Positions 8,430 through 16,619 of a DNA stretch of 35,577 nucleotides are shown here, in pieces. The notes under the pieces are model-generated. The model was not told where the DNA came from and did not search any database. It saw only the letters and a list, made by a program, of their open reading frames with translations. A program made the translations under genes and the position numbers. Source of the stretch: Bacteroidia bacterium (GTDB taxonomy: Bacteria; Bacteroidota; Bacteroidia; Bacteroidales; Bacteroidaceae); NCBI GenBank assembly GCA_009929715.1, contig RZZX01000017.1, forward strand, positions 1 through 35,577, read 5' to 3'. Within the stretch, counting starts at the first letter, position 1. The number at the start of each line of letters is the position of its first letter.

Positions 8430-10118
8430 ATGAGATGTTTTTGGCTTTTTTTATCTATCTGCTGGTTGTCGATCAGTTCTGTCTGGTCGCAGGAGCCAGC
8501 TTTCAAATTGCCCACGTGGATAGAGCGTGCGGTGTTTTATCAGATTTATCCGCAGAGTTTCCAAGATACTGATGGCGATGGCATTGGTGATATTCAGGGA
8601 ATTATACGTCGGTTGGATTATATTCGTTCTATCGGCTGTAACACTTTGTGGCTGAACCCTTGTTTTGATTCGGCTTTTAAAGATGCGGGTTATGATGTGA
8701 TTGATTTTTACCGGGTAGCTCCACGTTATGGGACGAATGAGGATTTGCGTCGGTTGTTCGTCGAAGCTCATCGGCGGGGAATGCGAGTGGTGCTGGACTT
8801 GGTGGCTGGACACTCGTCCGATCAGTCGCCTTGGTTTAAATATTCTCAGCAGAAGGAACAAAATGCCTATACTGACCGCTATATTTGGACAAACGATTCT
8901 ACCTTAAAGCCGGAAAAGTTTGTGAGTGGCTCTTTTGAACGAAACGGGACGTACCGAAAAAACTATTTCGATTGTCAGCCGGCTCTAAACTATGGTTATG
9001 GCGAGCCTAATCCAGATGCACCTTGGGAACAGCCTATCACTGCCCCAGGCCCCATGGCTACACGACGTGAATTGAAGCACATTATCGATTATTGGATGCA
9101 GATGGGGTGTGATGGATTTCGGGTAGATATGGCGGGGTCTTTGGTGAAGAATGACCCCGATTTAAAGGGGACAACTGCTTTGTGGCATGATATCCGTATC
9201 CATTTTCAAACGCTCTATCCAGATGGTATTTTGTTGGCAGAGTGGAGTAATCCGCAAAAGGCTTTGCAGGTGGGTTTTATGATGGATTTCATCATACATT
9301 TCGGTCGCACGGGCTATCGGGAGTTGATGTTTAACGAAGTGGGGACTTATCGTAGAGATACCTGTTTCTTTGATACGCAAGGGGTGGGTTCACCAGAGCT
9401 TTATATTGATAATTTAGCGGCTTGTTTGAAAGCGGCCGGGACCAAAGGGCACCTCTGTATTCCTACTGGAAATCATGATTTCCAACGTATTCGGTGTGGG
9501 CGTCGGGATAACCTTGCGGAGGTTCATGCTGCTTTGGCCTTTTTCCTGACTCAGCCTGGGGTACCTTGCATTTACTATGGCGATGAGATTGGCATGCGGT
9601 TTATAGATGGACTGCCTAATAAAGAGGGGAGTCTTTTGAGTAAAGGAAATCGAGCCGGATCGCGCACTCCTATGCAGTGGGATGACAGTGTGGGAGCGGG
9701 GTTCTCCACAGCGCCGCTGTCGCACTTTTATTTGCCTATTGATTCCTTGGCTGATCGCCCTTCTGTGGAACAGCAAGAAAAAGAGAGTCGGTCGACGTTG
9801 AATGTTGTGCGACAGTTGTTGCGTTTACGACAGACTTATCCGGCATTGGCTTGTCGGGGGGATATCGAGTTTTTCCAAAATGCCGAAAATGCTTATCCAT
9901 TGGTGTATGAACGCCGACAAGGGGGGCAACGCCTGCTGATCTGTATCAATCCTTCTGGTAAGAGAGTGGAAACAAATCGGTTGGTTTCTAGCCCTATTCG
10001 ATCGGTTTCACCTATCTTTGTGGGAGATGAAAACAAAAAACAACACATTCGTTGCCGCGGAAAGAGATTGGCTTTGCAAGTGCCTGCTCTCTCTATCGGT
10101 ATCTATTTAATTCAATAA
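8430..10118 (+). CDS. Secreted GH13 alpha-glucosidase / trehalose-synthase-like enzyme
   Basis: This glycoside hydrolase family 13 enzyme has 562 residues and a signal peptide ending near SVWSQ (about 21). The (beta/alpha)8 barrel begins with VFYQIYPQSFQDTDGDGIGD, the oligo-1,6-glucosidase/trehalose-synthase type start with a DxDxDGxGD calcium loop. Conserved regions are DLVAGH (D123, H128), GFRVDMA (nucleophile D233), LLAEW (acid/base E271) and GNHD (D350). PMQWDDS near 417 is typical of alpha-glucosidases and trehalulose/trehalose synthase relatives. All catalytic residues are present, so it should be active, releasing glucose from short alpha-glucans in the periplasm or at the surface. Linkage preference cannot be fixed from sequence. 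AGGAG at 8418-8422, 7 bases before the ATG, is a clear ribosome-binding site. The stop codon directly abuts the next gene, so the two are translationally linked. Confidence 0.88.
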   Translation: MRCFWLFLSICWLSISSVWSQEPAFKLPTWIERAVFYQIYPQSFQDTDGDGIGDIQGIIRRLDYIRSIGCNTLWLNPCFDSAFKDAGYDVIDFYRVAPRYGTNEDLRRLFVEAHRRGMRVVLDLVAGHSSDQSPWFKYSQQKEQNAYTDRYIWTNDSTLKPEKFVSGSFERNGTYRKNYFDCQPALNYGYGEPNPDAPWEQPITAPGPMATRRELKHIIDYWMQMGCDGFRVDMAGSLVKNDPDLKGTTALWHDIRIHFQTLYPDGILLAEWSNPQKALQVGFMMDFIIHFGRTGYRELMFNEVGTYRRDTCFFDTQGVGSPELYIDNLAACLKAAGTKGHLCIPTGNHDFQRIRCGRRDNLAEVHAALAFFLTQPGVPCIYYGDEIGMRFIDGLPNKEGSLLSKGNRAGSRTPMQWDDSVGAGFSTAPLSHFYLPIDSLADRPSVEQQEKESRSTLNVVRQLLRLRQTYPALACRGDIEFFQNAENAYPLVYERRQGGQRLLICINPSGKRVETNRLVSSPIRSVSPIFVGDENKKQHIRCRGKRLALQVPALSIGIYLIQ

Positions 10119-12155
10119 ATGATGAGAAAAAGTAGTTTAATAGCAGGGGTGATTATCTGTTTAGCAGGTCATCTGTATGCCCAAGATCCTTGGAAAATAA
10201 CGGCTACAACCATTCAGTCTGACTCTTATTATGGGGTGACGGTTGCCAATGGCATGCTTGGTATTGTATCGGCACCCGAACCGTTGAAGACCTCTACGGT
10301 GGTTCTAGCTGGTAGTTGGGATCAATATGGACGCGGGCGGGTCAGTAACTTCATGAATGGTTTTAACATGCTGAATGTTTCGATGGCTATCGATGGAAAA
10401 ACCATTAATAGAACTAATATCAGTGGGTTTACCCAGACACTCGACATGAAAGAGGCCAAGCTGACCTCTTCGTTTTTGTTTGGTGAGAAAGCAGAGGTGA
10501 CTTATTCCTACCTCGCTTTAAGGCAGTTGCCTTATGGAGCTATGTTGGTGGTTGATGTGGTGCCTCGCGAAGAGCTGAATTTAACGGTCAGCAATAACCA
10601 TGAGATTCCCGATGCTTTTCGTCAGGGGCAGATGTTCTATAATGAGATATGGCGTAAACATGCGGCAATAAAGTTGCTGACGACAGTTGCCGATAGCCCC
10701 ACCGGCAAAAAGAAGATAGGCGCCTCGTCGACTTTTCTTTTTCCGGAGAAGAGCAACGAGCAACCGCAAGTGGTGCATAACACTCCCAACAGCAACAGCC
10801 ACTATATGCGTTTCAACAAAGTGTTACGCAAAGGTGAGCATTATCGCTTTTGTGTCTTGGGTGCTACACTTACCTCCGATCATCATCCCGATCCGATGAA
10901 CGAAGTTGAGCGATTGGCTATTTTTGCAAACCTCGAAGGATGCGAACGCTTGTTGGCTAGACACCAAGCCTTGTGGAGCGATCTCTGGCAGAGTGATATC
11001 GAAATAGAAGGAGATGCACAAGCGCAACAAGATGTGCACAGCATGATCTATCATCTTTATTCGTTTGTACGAGAGGGCTCGGCACTCTCTGTTTCACCGA
11101 TGGGATTATCAGGATTGGGGTACAATGGGCATGTCTTTTGGGATGCCGATACCTGGATGCTACCGGCGCTGTTGATGTTGAAGCCTGAATTAGCTAAATC
11201 GCTTATCGACTACCGTTACAACCGTTTGGAAGCTGCAAGACAAAACGCTTTTGAGCATGGTTACAAAGGTGCAATGTACCCTTGGGAGAGTGCAGAAAGT
11301 GGTTTCGAAGAGACCCCTGTTTGGGCACTTACCGGTACGTTTGAACATCATATTACGGGGTGTGTGGCCTTAGCTGCCTGGAACTATTACCGAGCTACAC
11401 AAGACCTCGATTGGTTGCGTCGCTGTGGTTACCCTCTGTTGAAAGAGACTGCTACGTTTTGGCTGAGTCGGGTTGAGAAGGGTGATGATCAGCGTTACCA
11501 CATTCGCAACGTAGTGGCTGCCGATGAATGGGCCGAAAATGTAGATGATAATGCGTTTACCAATGGTGTAGCTATAGCCAACTTTCGTGCGGTGGCACAA
11601 GCTGAACGACTATTGAAACAGCCTGTTAACCCTCGATGGAAAGAGGTTGCCGATGGATTGACCATCCTTACATTCCCCGATGGAACGACCAAGGAACATG
11701 CAACTTATGGCGGAGAACCGATTAAACAAGCCGATGTAAACTTGTTGGCTTATCCGTTGGGGTTAATCACTAAACCTGAACAGATCAGGAAGGATTTGCA
11801 CTATTATGAAACGCGAGTGCCAGAAAAAGGGACACCTGCTATGACACAAGCCATTTTTGCTCTATTATATGCTCGGTTGGGAGAGGCGGAGAAAGCGGCG
11901 CATTTCTTTCAAGATGCTTACCAGCCGAACTTGAATCCGCCTTTTAGAGTGATTGCTGAAACGAAAGGCGGACAGAATCCTTATTTCGTGACTGGTGCAG
12001 GCGGGGTTCTTCAAACGGTACTGATGGGATTTGGCGGATTGAGCATCACCGATAAGGGGATTGTTCAAGAAGCTTCCGGAGTATTACCGCCCACTTGGAA
12101 GCGGCTAACCTTGAAAGGCATTGGAATTAATCGAACCACTTATTCGAGGAAATAA
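10119..12155 (+). CDS. Secreted GH65 alpha-glucoside hydrolase, kojibiose-hydrolase-like
   Basis: This family 65 enzyme has 678 residues and a signal peptide (LIAGVIICLAGHLYAQ). Most GH65 members are cytoplasmic phosphorylases, but the signal peptide argues against phosphorolysis. The (alpha/alpha)6 domain shows GHVFWDADTWMLPALL, YPWESAESGFEETP and AADEWAENVDDNAFTN, with general acid Glu at 470. In FVTGAGGVLQTVLMGFGGL, phosphorylases have their phosphate-binding segment. Glu614 (AETKGG) fits the general base of hydrolytic members. As I recall, the characterised Flavobacterium johnsoniae alpha-1,2-glucosidase uses Glu472 and Glu616, which is the same spacing. The likely substrate is kojibiose or a similar alpha-linked glucose disaccharide. 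The start codon overlaps nothing but follows the GH13 stop with no gap; an ATG at 10122 is equally possible. Confidence 0.85.
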   Translation: MMRKSSLIAGVIICLAGHLYAQDPWKITATTIQSDSYYGVTVANGMLGIVSAPEPLKTSTVVLAGSWDQYGRGRVSNFMNGFNMLNVSMAIDGKTINRTNISGFTQTLDMKEAKLTSSFLFGEKAEVTYSYLALRQLPYGAMLVVDVVPREELNLTVSNNHEIPDAFRQGQMFYNEIWRKHAAIKLLTTVADSPTGKKKIGASSTFLFPEKSNEQPQVVHNTPNSNSHYMRFNKVLRKGEHYRFCVLGATLTSDHHPDPMNEVERLAIFANLEGCERLLARHQALWSDLWQSDIEIEGDAQAQQDVHSMIYHLYSFVREGSALSVSPMGLSGLGYNGHVFWDADTWMLPALLMLKPELAKSLIDYRYNRLEAARQNAFEHGYKGAMYPWESAESGFEETPVWALTGTFEHHITGCVALAAWNYYRATQDLDWLRRCGYPLLKETATFWLSRVEKGDDQRYHIRNVVAADEWAENVDDNAFTNGVAIANFRAVAQAERLLKQPVNPRWKEVADGLTILTFPDGTTKEHATYGGEPIKQADVNLLAYPLGLITKPEQIRKDLHYYETRVPEKGTPAMTQAIFALLYARLGEAEKAAHFFQDAYQPNLNPPFRVIAETKGGQNPYFVTGAGGVLQTVLMGFGGLSITDKGIVQEASGVLPPTWKRLTLKGIGINRTTYSRK

Positions 12156-12175
12156 TCGGCCTTTTAATCGATTTA

Positions 12176-12790
12176 TTACTTCGATAGATAGTGCAACAAA
12201 AGGAGTGATACACTGCTTGAGGCCGATAAAGAGCCGAGTTGCATTCGGAGTTTAGTCATGGCCCGATGCAAGAGATTTCTCGTTGACTGATAATTCATTC
12301 CCAATAGATCGGGGATTTCAGTCAGCGGGATTTCCTGTATATAATAGAGGTAGATAGCCTCTCGTTGGCGTGAAGTCAGTTCACGAAGCGCTTGCTCTAA
12401 TTTCGTTTTGATAGCATCATCGTACAGTTCTTGTTCCTCTTTAAAGGTTGTCTCAGAGAGCAGTTTTATTTCGAAGAGAACAGACTCACTGTCGATAGGC
12501 ATCATTCTTTTGTCATCAAACAAATTGATCAGTGTGCGTTTCAAGGCCACGAAAAGATATCCTTTTATAGAAGTTGTTTCATTCAGGTTACTGCGGTTAT
12601 TGTAAAGCTTTACAAACACATCTTGAATAGCATCTTTTACTAATTCGCCATCAGTGGTCATTTTCCGGCCGTAAGCGTACATTGCATCCACGTATTCATC
12701 GAACAATTGAGCATAAGCACTCTTGTTTCCCGCCAAGAATGCCTGCCACAGTTGTTGCTCCGTTTGGTATGCTTTGAATTTAGATTTCAT
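12176..12790 (-). CDS. FecI-type ECF sigma factor (Bacteroidetes sigma-70 expansion family)
   Basis: This 204-residue ECF sigma factor has region 2 (AYAQLFDEYVDAMYAYGRK, LVKDAIQDVFVKLYNN, GYLFVALKRTLINLFDD) and region 4 (LTSRQREAIYLYYIQEIPLT, LLGMNYQSTRNLLHRAMTKL). It is the type normally paired with FecR and SusC carrying an STN domain. Here it lies on the minus strand, convergent with the GH65 gene with only 20 bp between their ends, while the only FecR in the window is about 9 kb away at the other end of the locus. I infer that the two work together. The C-terminal Ser-rich hydrophobic tail (SASSSVSLLLLHYLSK) is a little unusual. No terminator is seen in the 20-bp convergent gap. Confidence 0.9.
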   Translation of the reverse strand: MKSKFKAYQTEQQLWQAFLAGNKSAYAQLFDEYVDAMYAYGRKMTTDGELVKDAIQDVFVKLYNNRSNLNETTSIKGYLFVALKRTLINLFDDKRMMPIDSESVLFEIKLLSETTFKEEQELYDDAIKTKLEQALRELTSRQREAIYLYYIQEIPLTEIPDLLGMNYQSTRNLLHRAMTKLRMQLGSLSASSSVSLLLLHYLSK

Positions 12791-12858
12791 GATGCTGTCT
12801 TATCAGTAGCCAAAGATATAAAATCTTCTGATGATTTAGGACTCTCACCTTTTAAAAA

Positions 12859-15228
12859 TCAAAATTCCACTGTTATTCCGATAGTTGGTATAATGGTTCC
12901 ATCTTCTTGCTTGATCATTTTCATGCGATAGCGCTGCTCGTTGGCAGGTGCCGATGGATTGGCAATTTCTCCCGTGCTAATGGGGGTGTCTGGACTTTTC
13001 AGGATACTTTTTGTTACATTTTGAATATCCATATAAAATCCCACCATGGCTGATTTCAGGTGATACGTTTTGTCTATTCTTACATCGAGTTGGGTAAAAG
13101 AGCTAAGGCGAGAAGCATTGTATCTGCTATAATCTAAATAGGGGCGTCCTTGTGCGTTCCAAGCACTGACCAATGAAGATTTCTCCTCATCATAAGGCGT
13201 ATAAGGTGCTCCCCCAATGCTGCTTAATTTAAGGCCAATGCTCCATGAGCGGGGTAAGTTGTACGTGCCATTTAAGTTGAATATATAACGATTATCCCAC
13301 GCAGAAGGGAAATAAGTTTTAGATGCTGTTTTAAATTCGCTTCTGAAGAGAGTCAGCGAAGAGGCCACATTGAACTTCTGTGGCATGATCCATTTAAATA
13401 ACAACTCCACACCATATGATCGTCCGCGAGCATCCGATGTTAAAGCTTCGTTGCCTACCACGCCATAGTCATTGCCTTTACCAGCCAAGGGGATACCATC
13501 GGTGATGGAAAAAGGCATGTTGTCGTAATGTTTATAAAAAGACTCCAGAGTTAGTTTACTATTCGCTTGAGGTTGCCAGCTGATACCTAGAGAAGCCTGG
13601 CTGACTTCCAGGTACTTTAGAGCTTTGTTGGCCAATGCACCAGACTGGTCTTTGAACCCTAAAGCTGTATAAGGCGGAAGTTGATAATACACCCCTGTAT
13701 TTCCACTCACAGCCCATCGGTCTGATAAAAGATAGGAGAGCGATAAGCGTGGTGAAAGTTGACGCATAGGATTCTTTAAAGCCGATGCATAGTTGTTGGC
13801 ATCTGCTCTAACCCCCGCTGATGCCATAAAACGTTCATCATTCGATTCATAGCTGACTGTCCCGAACGCTCCCCATTTCCATAAATGAATGGACGTTTCG
13901 TAATTTTCTGTCAGCCCAACCTCCGTATACCGCTTTTGAATGGTTCGATTCTCATAACTAGCCCATTCCAAGTTCACACCCGTTTGAATCTTAAAATTCG
14001 ATAAGTTCGTTTGATTTTCAAAGCGAAATTTACTCTCTTGCTCTGTAGAACGGTAGCGAAGCATTAAATTCTCCTCGTTACTCTCGTCATTATTACGGTA
14101 CTTCGTATTCCTGTTGTTTAAAAAGCTGTGGCTCAGGATAACCGATTGAATGTGCGTGTCCGAATAGTGCCGGTAAACAGTACCTAGAGTAAATGTCTCT
14201 TGTTCTATCTGAGGTAGGTAGCTTAGGATATATTCCCCGTTTTCATCGTCGGCTTCATTATTGAGACGCATTCGATCGATCGCTCCCAATCCAAGCACTG
14301 TAATTTCATGGTGGGCATTCAATTTGGTTTTAATTTTGAATTGTCCATCGGTGAATGTGGGGAGAAACGGCAGATTAAAGAGTTTAAATAGGAATTGCAA
14401 ATAAGACTGTCGGAGTGATGCCGTATAAGTAGTCCGTTGCCCGATGGGACCATTCGAAGCCAATGAAACTTCCGAAGCGCCCAAAGAACCTTTAATAGAA
14501 TGACGCTCCTGATCACCATCGCGCAACTTAAAATCTAAGACAGCACTCAGTGCATTGCCACGATTAGCAGGAAAGGAACCGCTGTAGAAGTTGACTTCAC
14601 GAATTAAATCGGCATTGATGATGCCAACAGGTCCCCCTGATGCCCCTTGGGTAGAGAAATGATTGATGTTGGGTATCTCGATCTCATCGATATAAAATCG
14701 ATTTTCAGATGGCGCCCCTCCTCGAACAAGCAGATCATTTCGGTAGCTTACAGGTGAAAAGGCAACACCTGGATAAGACTGGACAATGCGCGAAATGTCG
14801 CGATTGGCTCCCGGGCTTTTTTCTATCTCCTGAAGACCAATGATGCGTAGGCCCACTGGACTTTCCGCTTTTCGTCTAAAAGTATTGGCCGATACAGTGA
14901 CACCTTCTAGCGCTGTTAAGCTCTCCTCCATCTCGATGGTAAGGTGCAAATCTTTGGTGGATAAAATGTATTCAGGGGTTGTTTGAGTATTATAACCGAT
15001 CGCACTCGCTTGTAGCGTATAAATGCCCGGAGAGATTGGACTGATCTTGAATTCACCGTTTGAATTGGTGACGCTCCCCTGGTTTAATCCTCTGACCACT
15101 ACATTGATGAGTTCAATGGGGCGACGGGTTCGTTTGTCGATGACCGTTCCCTTGATGGTATATGCCTGTTGCGCGGAAGCAAAAAGTCCGATTGCAAGGA
15201 ATAGGAGGATAGATATGGCTCTTCTCAT
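12859..15228 (-). CDS. TonB-dependent receptor, non-SusC type
   Basis: This outer-membrane TonB-dependent receptor has 789 residues. The start at 15228 gives a clean signal peptide (MRRAISILLFLAIGLFASAQ); the frame extends 21 codons further upstream but only with non-signal sequence. A carboxypeptidase-regulatory-like domain (about 24-105, YTIKGTVIDKRTRRPIELIN, FKISPISPGIYTLQASAIGY) is followed by a plug (about 110-225, GANRDISRIVQSYPGVA, DLLVRGGAPSENRFYIDEIE, GNALSAVLDFKLRDG) and a barrel ending in GITVEF. It has no STN domain and no SusD partner, so it is not a glycan SusC. It follows the small Cys/EF-hand gene by 154 bp, with a hairpin between, at the end of the sigma/sensor operon. It may import a metal or chelate under that sigma factor's control, but this is inferred from position only. 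Confidence 0.9.
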   Translation of the reverse strand: MRRAISILLFLAIGLFASAQQAYTIKGTVIDKRTRRPIELINVVVRGLNQGSVTNSNGEFKISPISPGIYTLQASAIGYNTQTTPEYILSTKDLHLTIEMEESLTALEGVTVSANTFRRKAESPVGLRIIGLQEIEKSPGANRDISRIVQSYPGVAFSPVSYRNDLLVRGGAPSENRFYIDEIEIPNINHFSTQGASGGPVGIINADLIREVNFYSGSFPANRGNALSAVLDFKLRDGDQERHSIKGSLGASEVSLASNGPIGQRTTYTASLRQSYLQFLFKLFNLPFLPTFTDGQFKIKTKLNAHHEITVLGLGAIDRMRLNNEADDENGEYILSYLPQIEQETFTLGTVYRHYSDTHIQSVILSHSFLNNRNTKYRNNDESNEENLMLRYRSTEQESKFRFENQTNLSNFKIQTGVNLEWASYENRTIQKRYTEVGLTENYETSIHLWKWGAFGTVSYESNDERFMASAGVRADANNYASALKNPMRQLSPRLSLSYLLSDRWAVSGNTGVYYQLPPYTALGFKDQSGALANKALKYLEVSQASLGISWQPQANSKLTLESFYKHYDNMPFSITDGIPLAGKGNDYGVVGNEALTSDARGRSYGVELLFKWIMPQKFNVASSLTLFRSEFKTASKTYFPSAWDNRYIFNLNGTYNLPRSWSIGLKLSSIGGAPYTPYDEEKSSLVSAWNAQGRPYLDYSRYNASRLSSFTQLDVRIDKTYHLKSAMVGFYMDIQNVTKSILKSPDTPISTGEIANPSAPANEQRYRMKMIKQEDGTIIPTIGITVEF

Positions 15229-15290
15229 AGTTGTTTTTCTATAAAACGAATCGGTGGAAAGAAATGTTTTTATTAAAGGGCCTAATTGCA

Positions 15291-15328
15291 AGCGACGTGC
15301 CTCTCTTTTTTCAGAGAAACACGTCGCT
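15291..15328 (-). terminator. Hairpin after the small secreted protein gene, possible partial terminator
   Basis: AGCGACGTGCCTCTC (15291-15305) and GAGAAACACGTCGCT (15314-15328) form a stem with a 2-base internal mismatch and an 8-base loop. No strong T-run follows on the minus strand, so readthrough into the TonB receptor gene is plausible. Confidence 0.5.
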
Positions 15329-15382
15329 TTGATTTAAAAAATCCCGAAGAATCGCCCTAGAGATGCAGCGTATTCATCTGAT

Positions 15383-15778
15383 TTATTTTTTAGTATCGGT
15401 GGCTTTTGTTGTTTCCAAACGGTCGCACACCCCATTTTTATTGGTATCAACAAAGTGCAGTTGTCGCCCGCCATTAGCACGTCCGCTGCCATTACGTAGA
15501 CCTTGTCTTTTGCATCCTTGTGCATGGCAATGACGTCCTTTTCCTTGGCGTACCCCTTGAGCACGTCCGTTGCCATCGCGTAAGGCAGTGCCACAACCCA
15601 CTTTGCATGTACCATTTTCGTATTTATCACAAATCTTGTTTTTGTTCTCATCAACGAAACAAGCCCGACGAGCCGGTTCCTTATTGGTGGTACTCTTTGT
15701 GGTGTTTTGTGCCAAACCGATTGTGGTCATAGCCATAAATGCCAATACTGCTAAGCTTACTTTTGTTTTCATTTTCAT
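15383..15778 (-). CDS. Small secreted Cys/Gly-rich protein with two EF-hand-like loops
   Basis: This predicted exported protein has 131 residues and a signal peptide (VSLAVLAFMAMTTIGLAQ, cut near 24). Two matching segments bracket the mature part: CFVDENKNKICDKYE (40-54) and HFVDTNKNGVCDRLE (108-122). Each has acidic or amide residues at positions 1, 3, 5, 9 and 12 of a 12-residue loop, the spacing of an EF-hand calcium loop, and each carries Cys at loop position 8. Between them lies a Gly/Arg-rich stretch with C58, C62, H83-C84-H85 and C89. Calcium, another metal or redox binding is possible. I recognise no characterised family. It lies 6 bp after the Spy-like sensor gene in the sigma-factor operon, so it is probably a regulated effector. 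A competing minus-strand frame at 15334-15654 lacks a signal peptide and is rejected. Confidence 0.75.
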   Translation of the reverse strand: MKMKTKVSLAVLAFMAMTTIGLAQNTTKSTTNKEPARRACFVDENKNKICDKYENGTCKVGCGTALRDGNGRAQGVRQGKGRHCHAQGCKRQGLRNGSGRANGGRQLHFVDTNKNGVCDRLETTKATDTKK

Positions 15779-15784
15779 TTTTTT

Positions 15785-16333
15785 TTATGGGTTAGTATTA
15801 TTTATTCTGTTTGACTGATTACCTTGCCTATATCCTCCTCGGCGACAATGACCACCACCGGTATTAGGCGTATTCTGGAACAACGGCTTAAAGAGCAGTT
15901 GTAACGCTTGTTGTTGTTCCGGTGTACAATTAGCTTTGATCGTTAGATAAAAGTGCGCCGTCTCTTCTTTGAGCTTTTGATGCTGGAAACCAATTTCGGT
16001 AGCGATTGCTTTTATCCGCTGTTGGTTAGGTGTTGCTGCAATCAACTCATTGTACATCTCTTTTTTTAATCGCTCCATCTCTCTGATAATTTCATTTGCT
16101 TTTACCTGAAATAAGCGGTGAGCAGTCCGATACATCGCCATTTGGTCGGTATCAAAAGAGAGGTGCTGCTTAAAGAACCGGCCGTTAAGTGGTGGGGTAT
16201 CCGGCTCAATCACAATCAATTCCTGATCCTCGCTGTAGCGGGTATGATAGACCACTGTAGCGATGGTGACAAGGTTTAAGATCAGCAATAAGCCCACTGC
16301 CCACCAGAGTAATAGCGTTTTATTCGTTTTCAT
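15785..16333 (-). CDS. Membrane-anchored Spy/CpxP/CnrX-like periplasmic sensor
   Basis: This 182-residue protein has one N-terminal membrane helix (about 7-29, LLLWWAVGLLLILNLVTIAT), which makes it an anchored periplasmic protein. The rest is a helical hairpin (QMAMYRTAHRLFQVKANEII, REMERLKKEMYNELIAATPN) ending in CTPEQQQALQLLF (136-148), a form of the LTxxQ motif of Spy/CpxP/ZraP/CnrX proteins. The tail GGGHCRRGGYRQG (159-171) is rich in Gly with His and Cys and might bind metal. In Cupriavidus the related CnrX senses Ni/Co and acts with the anti-sigma CnrY on the sigma CnrH; the same three roles are adjacent here. Its start overlaps the anti-sigma gene by 14 bp, so the two are translationally coupled. 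The ligand is unknown. Confidence 0.78.
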   Translation of the reverse strand: MKTNKTLLLWWAVGLLLILNLVTIATVVYHTRYSEDQELIVIEPDTPPLNGRFFKQHLSFDTDQMAMYRTAHRLFQVKANEIIREMERLKKEMYNELIAATPNQQRIKAIATEIGFQHQKLKEETAHFYLTIKANCTPEQQQALQLLFKPLFQNTPNTGGGHCRRGGYRQGNQSNRINNTNP

Positions 16334-16592
16334 CGGTTATGAGTATTGAGAAATTTTCTATTTGGTTATCGTTAATGGAAAGATATTCAGTAGGTTGCTT
16401 AAAGCTGTTGCCTATCGAGATGCCCAGCATCACTACGATGACAACGCTTGCTGCTACCGCTGCACCTTGCCAAAAGGTGATTTGCGTACGTTCAGGTTGC
16501 GGCTCTTCCAGACGCTTCAGAATCTTGTCGACTAAAAAAGGCGACGGTTCTGTTTGTTTCTGCCGGTTGATATAATCATCTAAATGTCTCAT
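16320..16592 (-). CDS. Small one-helix membrane protein, probable anti-sigma factor
   Basis: This 90-residue protein has a charged N-terminal part (MRHLDDYINRQKQTEPSPFL, then VDKILKRLEEP) expected in the cytoplasm, one membrane helix (about 42-64, FWQGAAVAASVVIVVMLGIS) and a short outer tail. It has no zinc-binding anti-sigma motif (HxxxCxxC). Its position 27 bp after an ECF sigma gene and overlapping a CnrX-like sensor gene suggests a CnrY-like anti-sigma factor. The assignment rests on context and topology, not on a recognised domain. Confidence 0.7.
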   Translation of the reverse strand: MRHLDDYINRQKQTEPSPFLVDKILKRLEEPQPERTQITFWQGAAVAASVVIVVMLGISIGNSFKQPTEYLSINDNQIENFSILITDENE

Positions 16593-16619
16593 ATTGGGTT
16601 TAGTTTAAAAGGTTAGACT

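Noticed and set aside
15334-15654. A 106-codon minus-strand frame overlapping the small secreted protein gene
   Set aside because: It lacks a signal peptide and motif structure. The other frame has a signal peptide, duplicated EF-hand-like loops and operon spacing.
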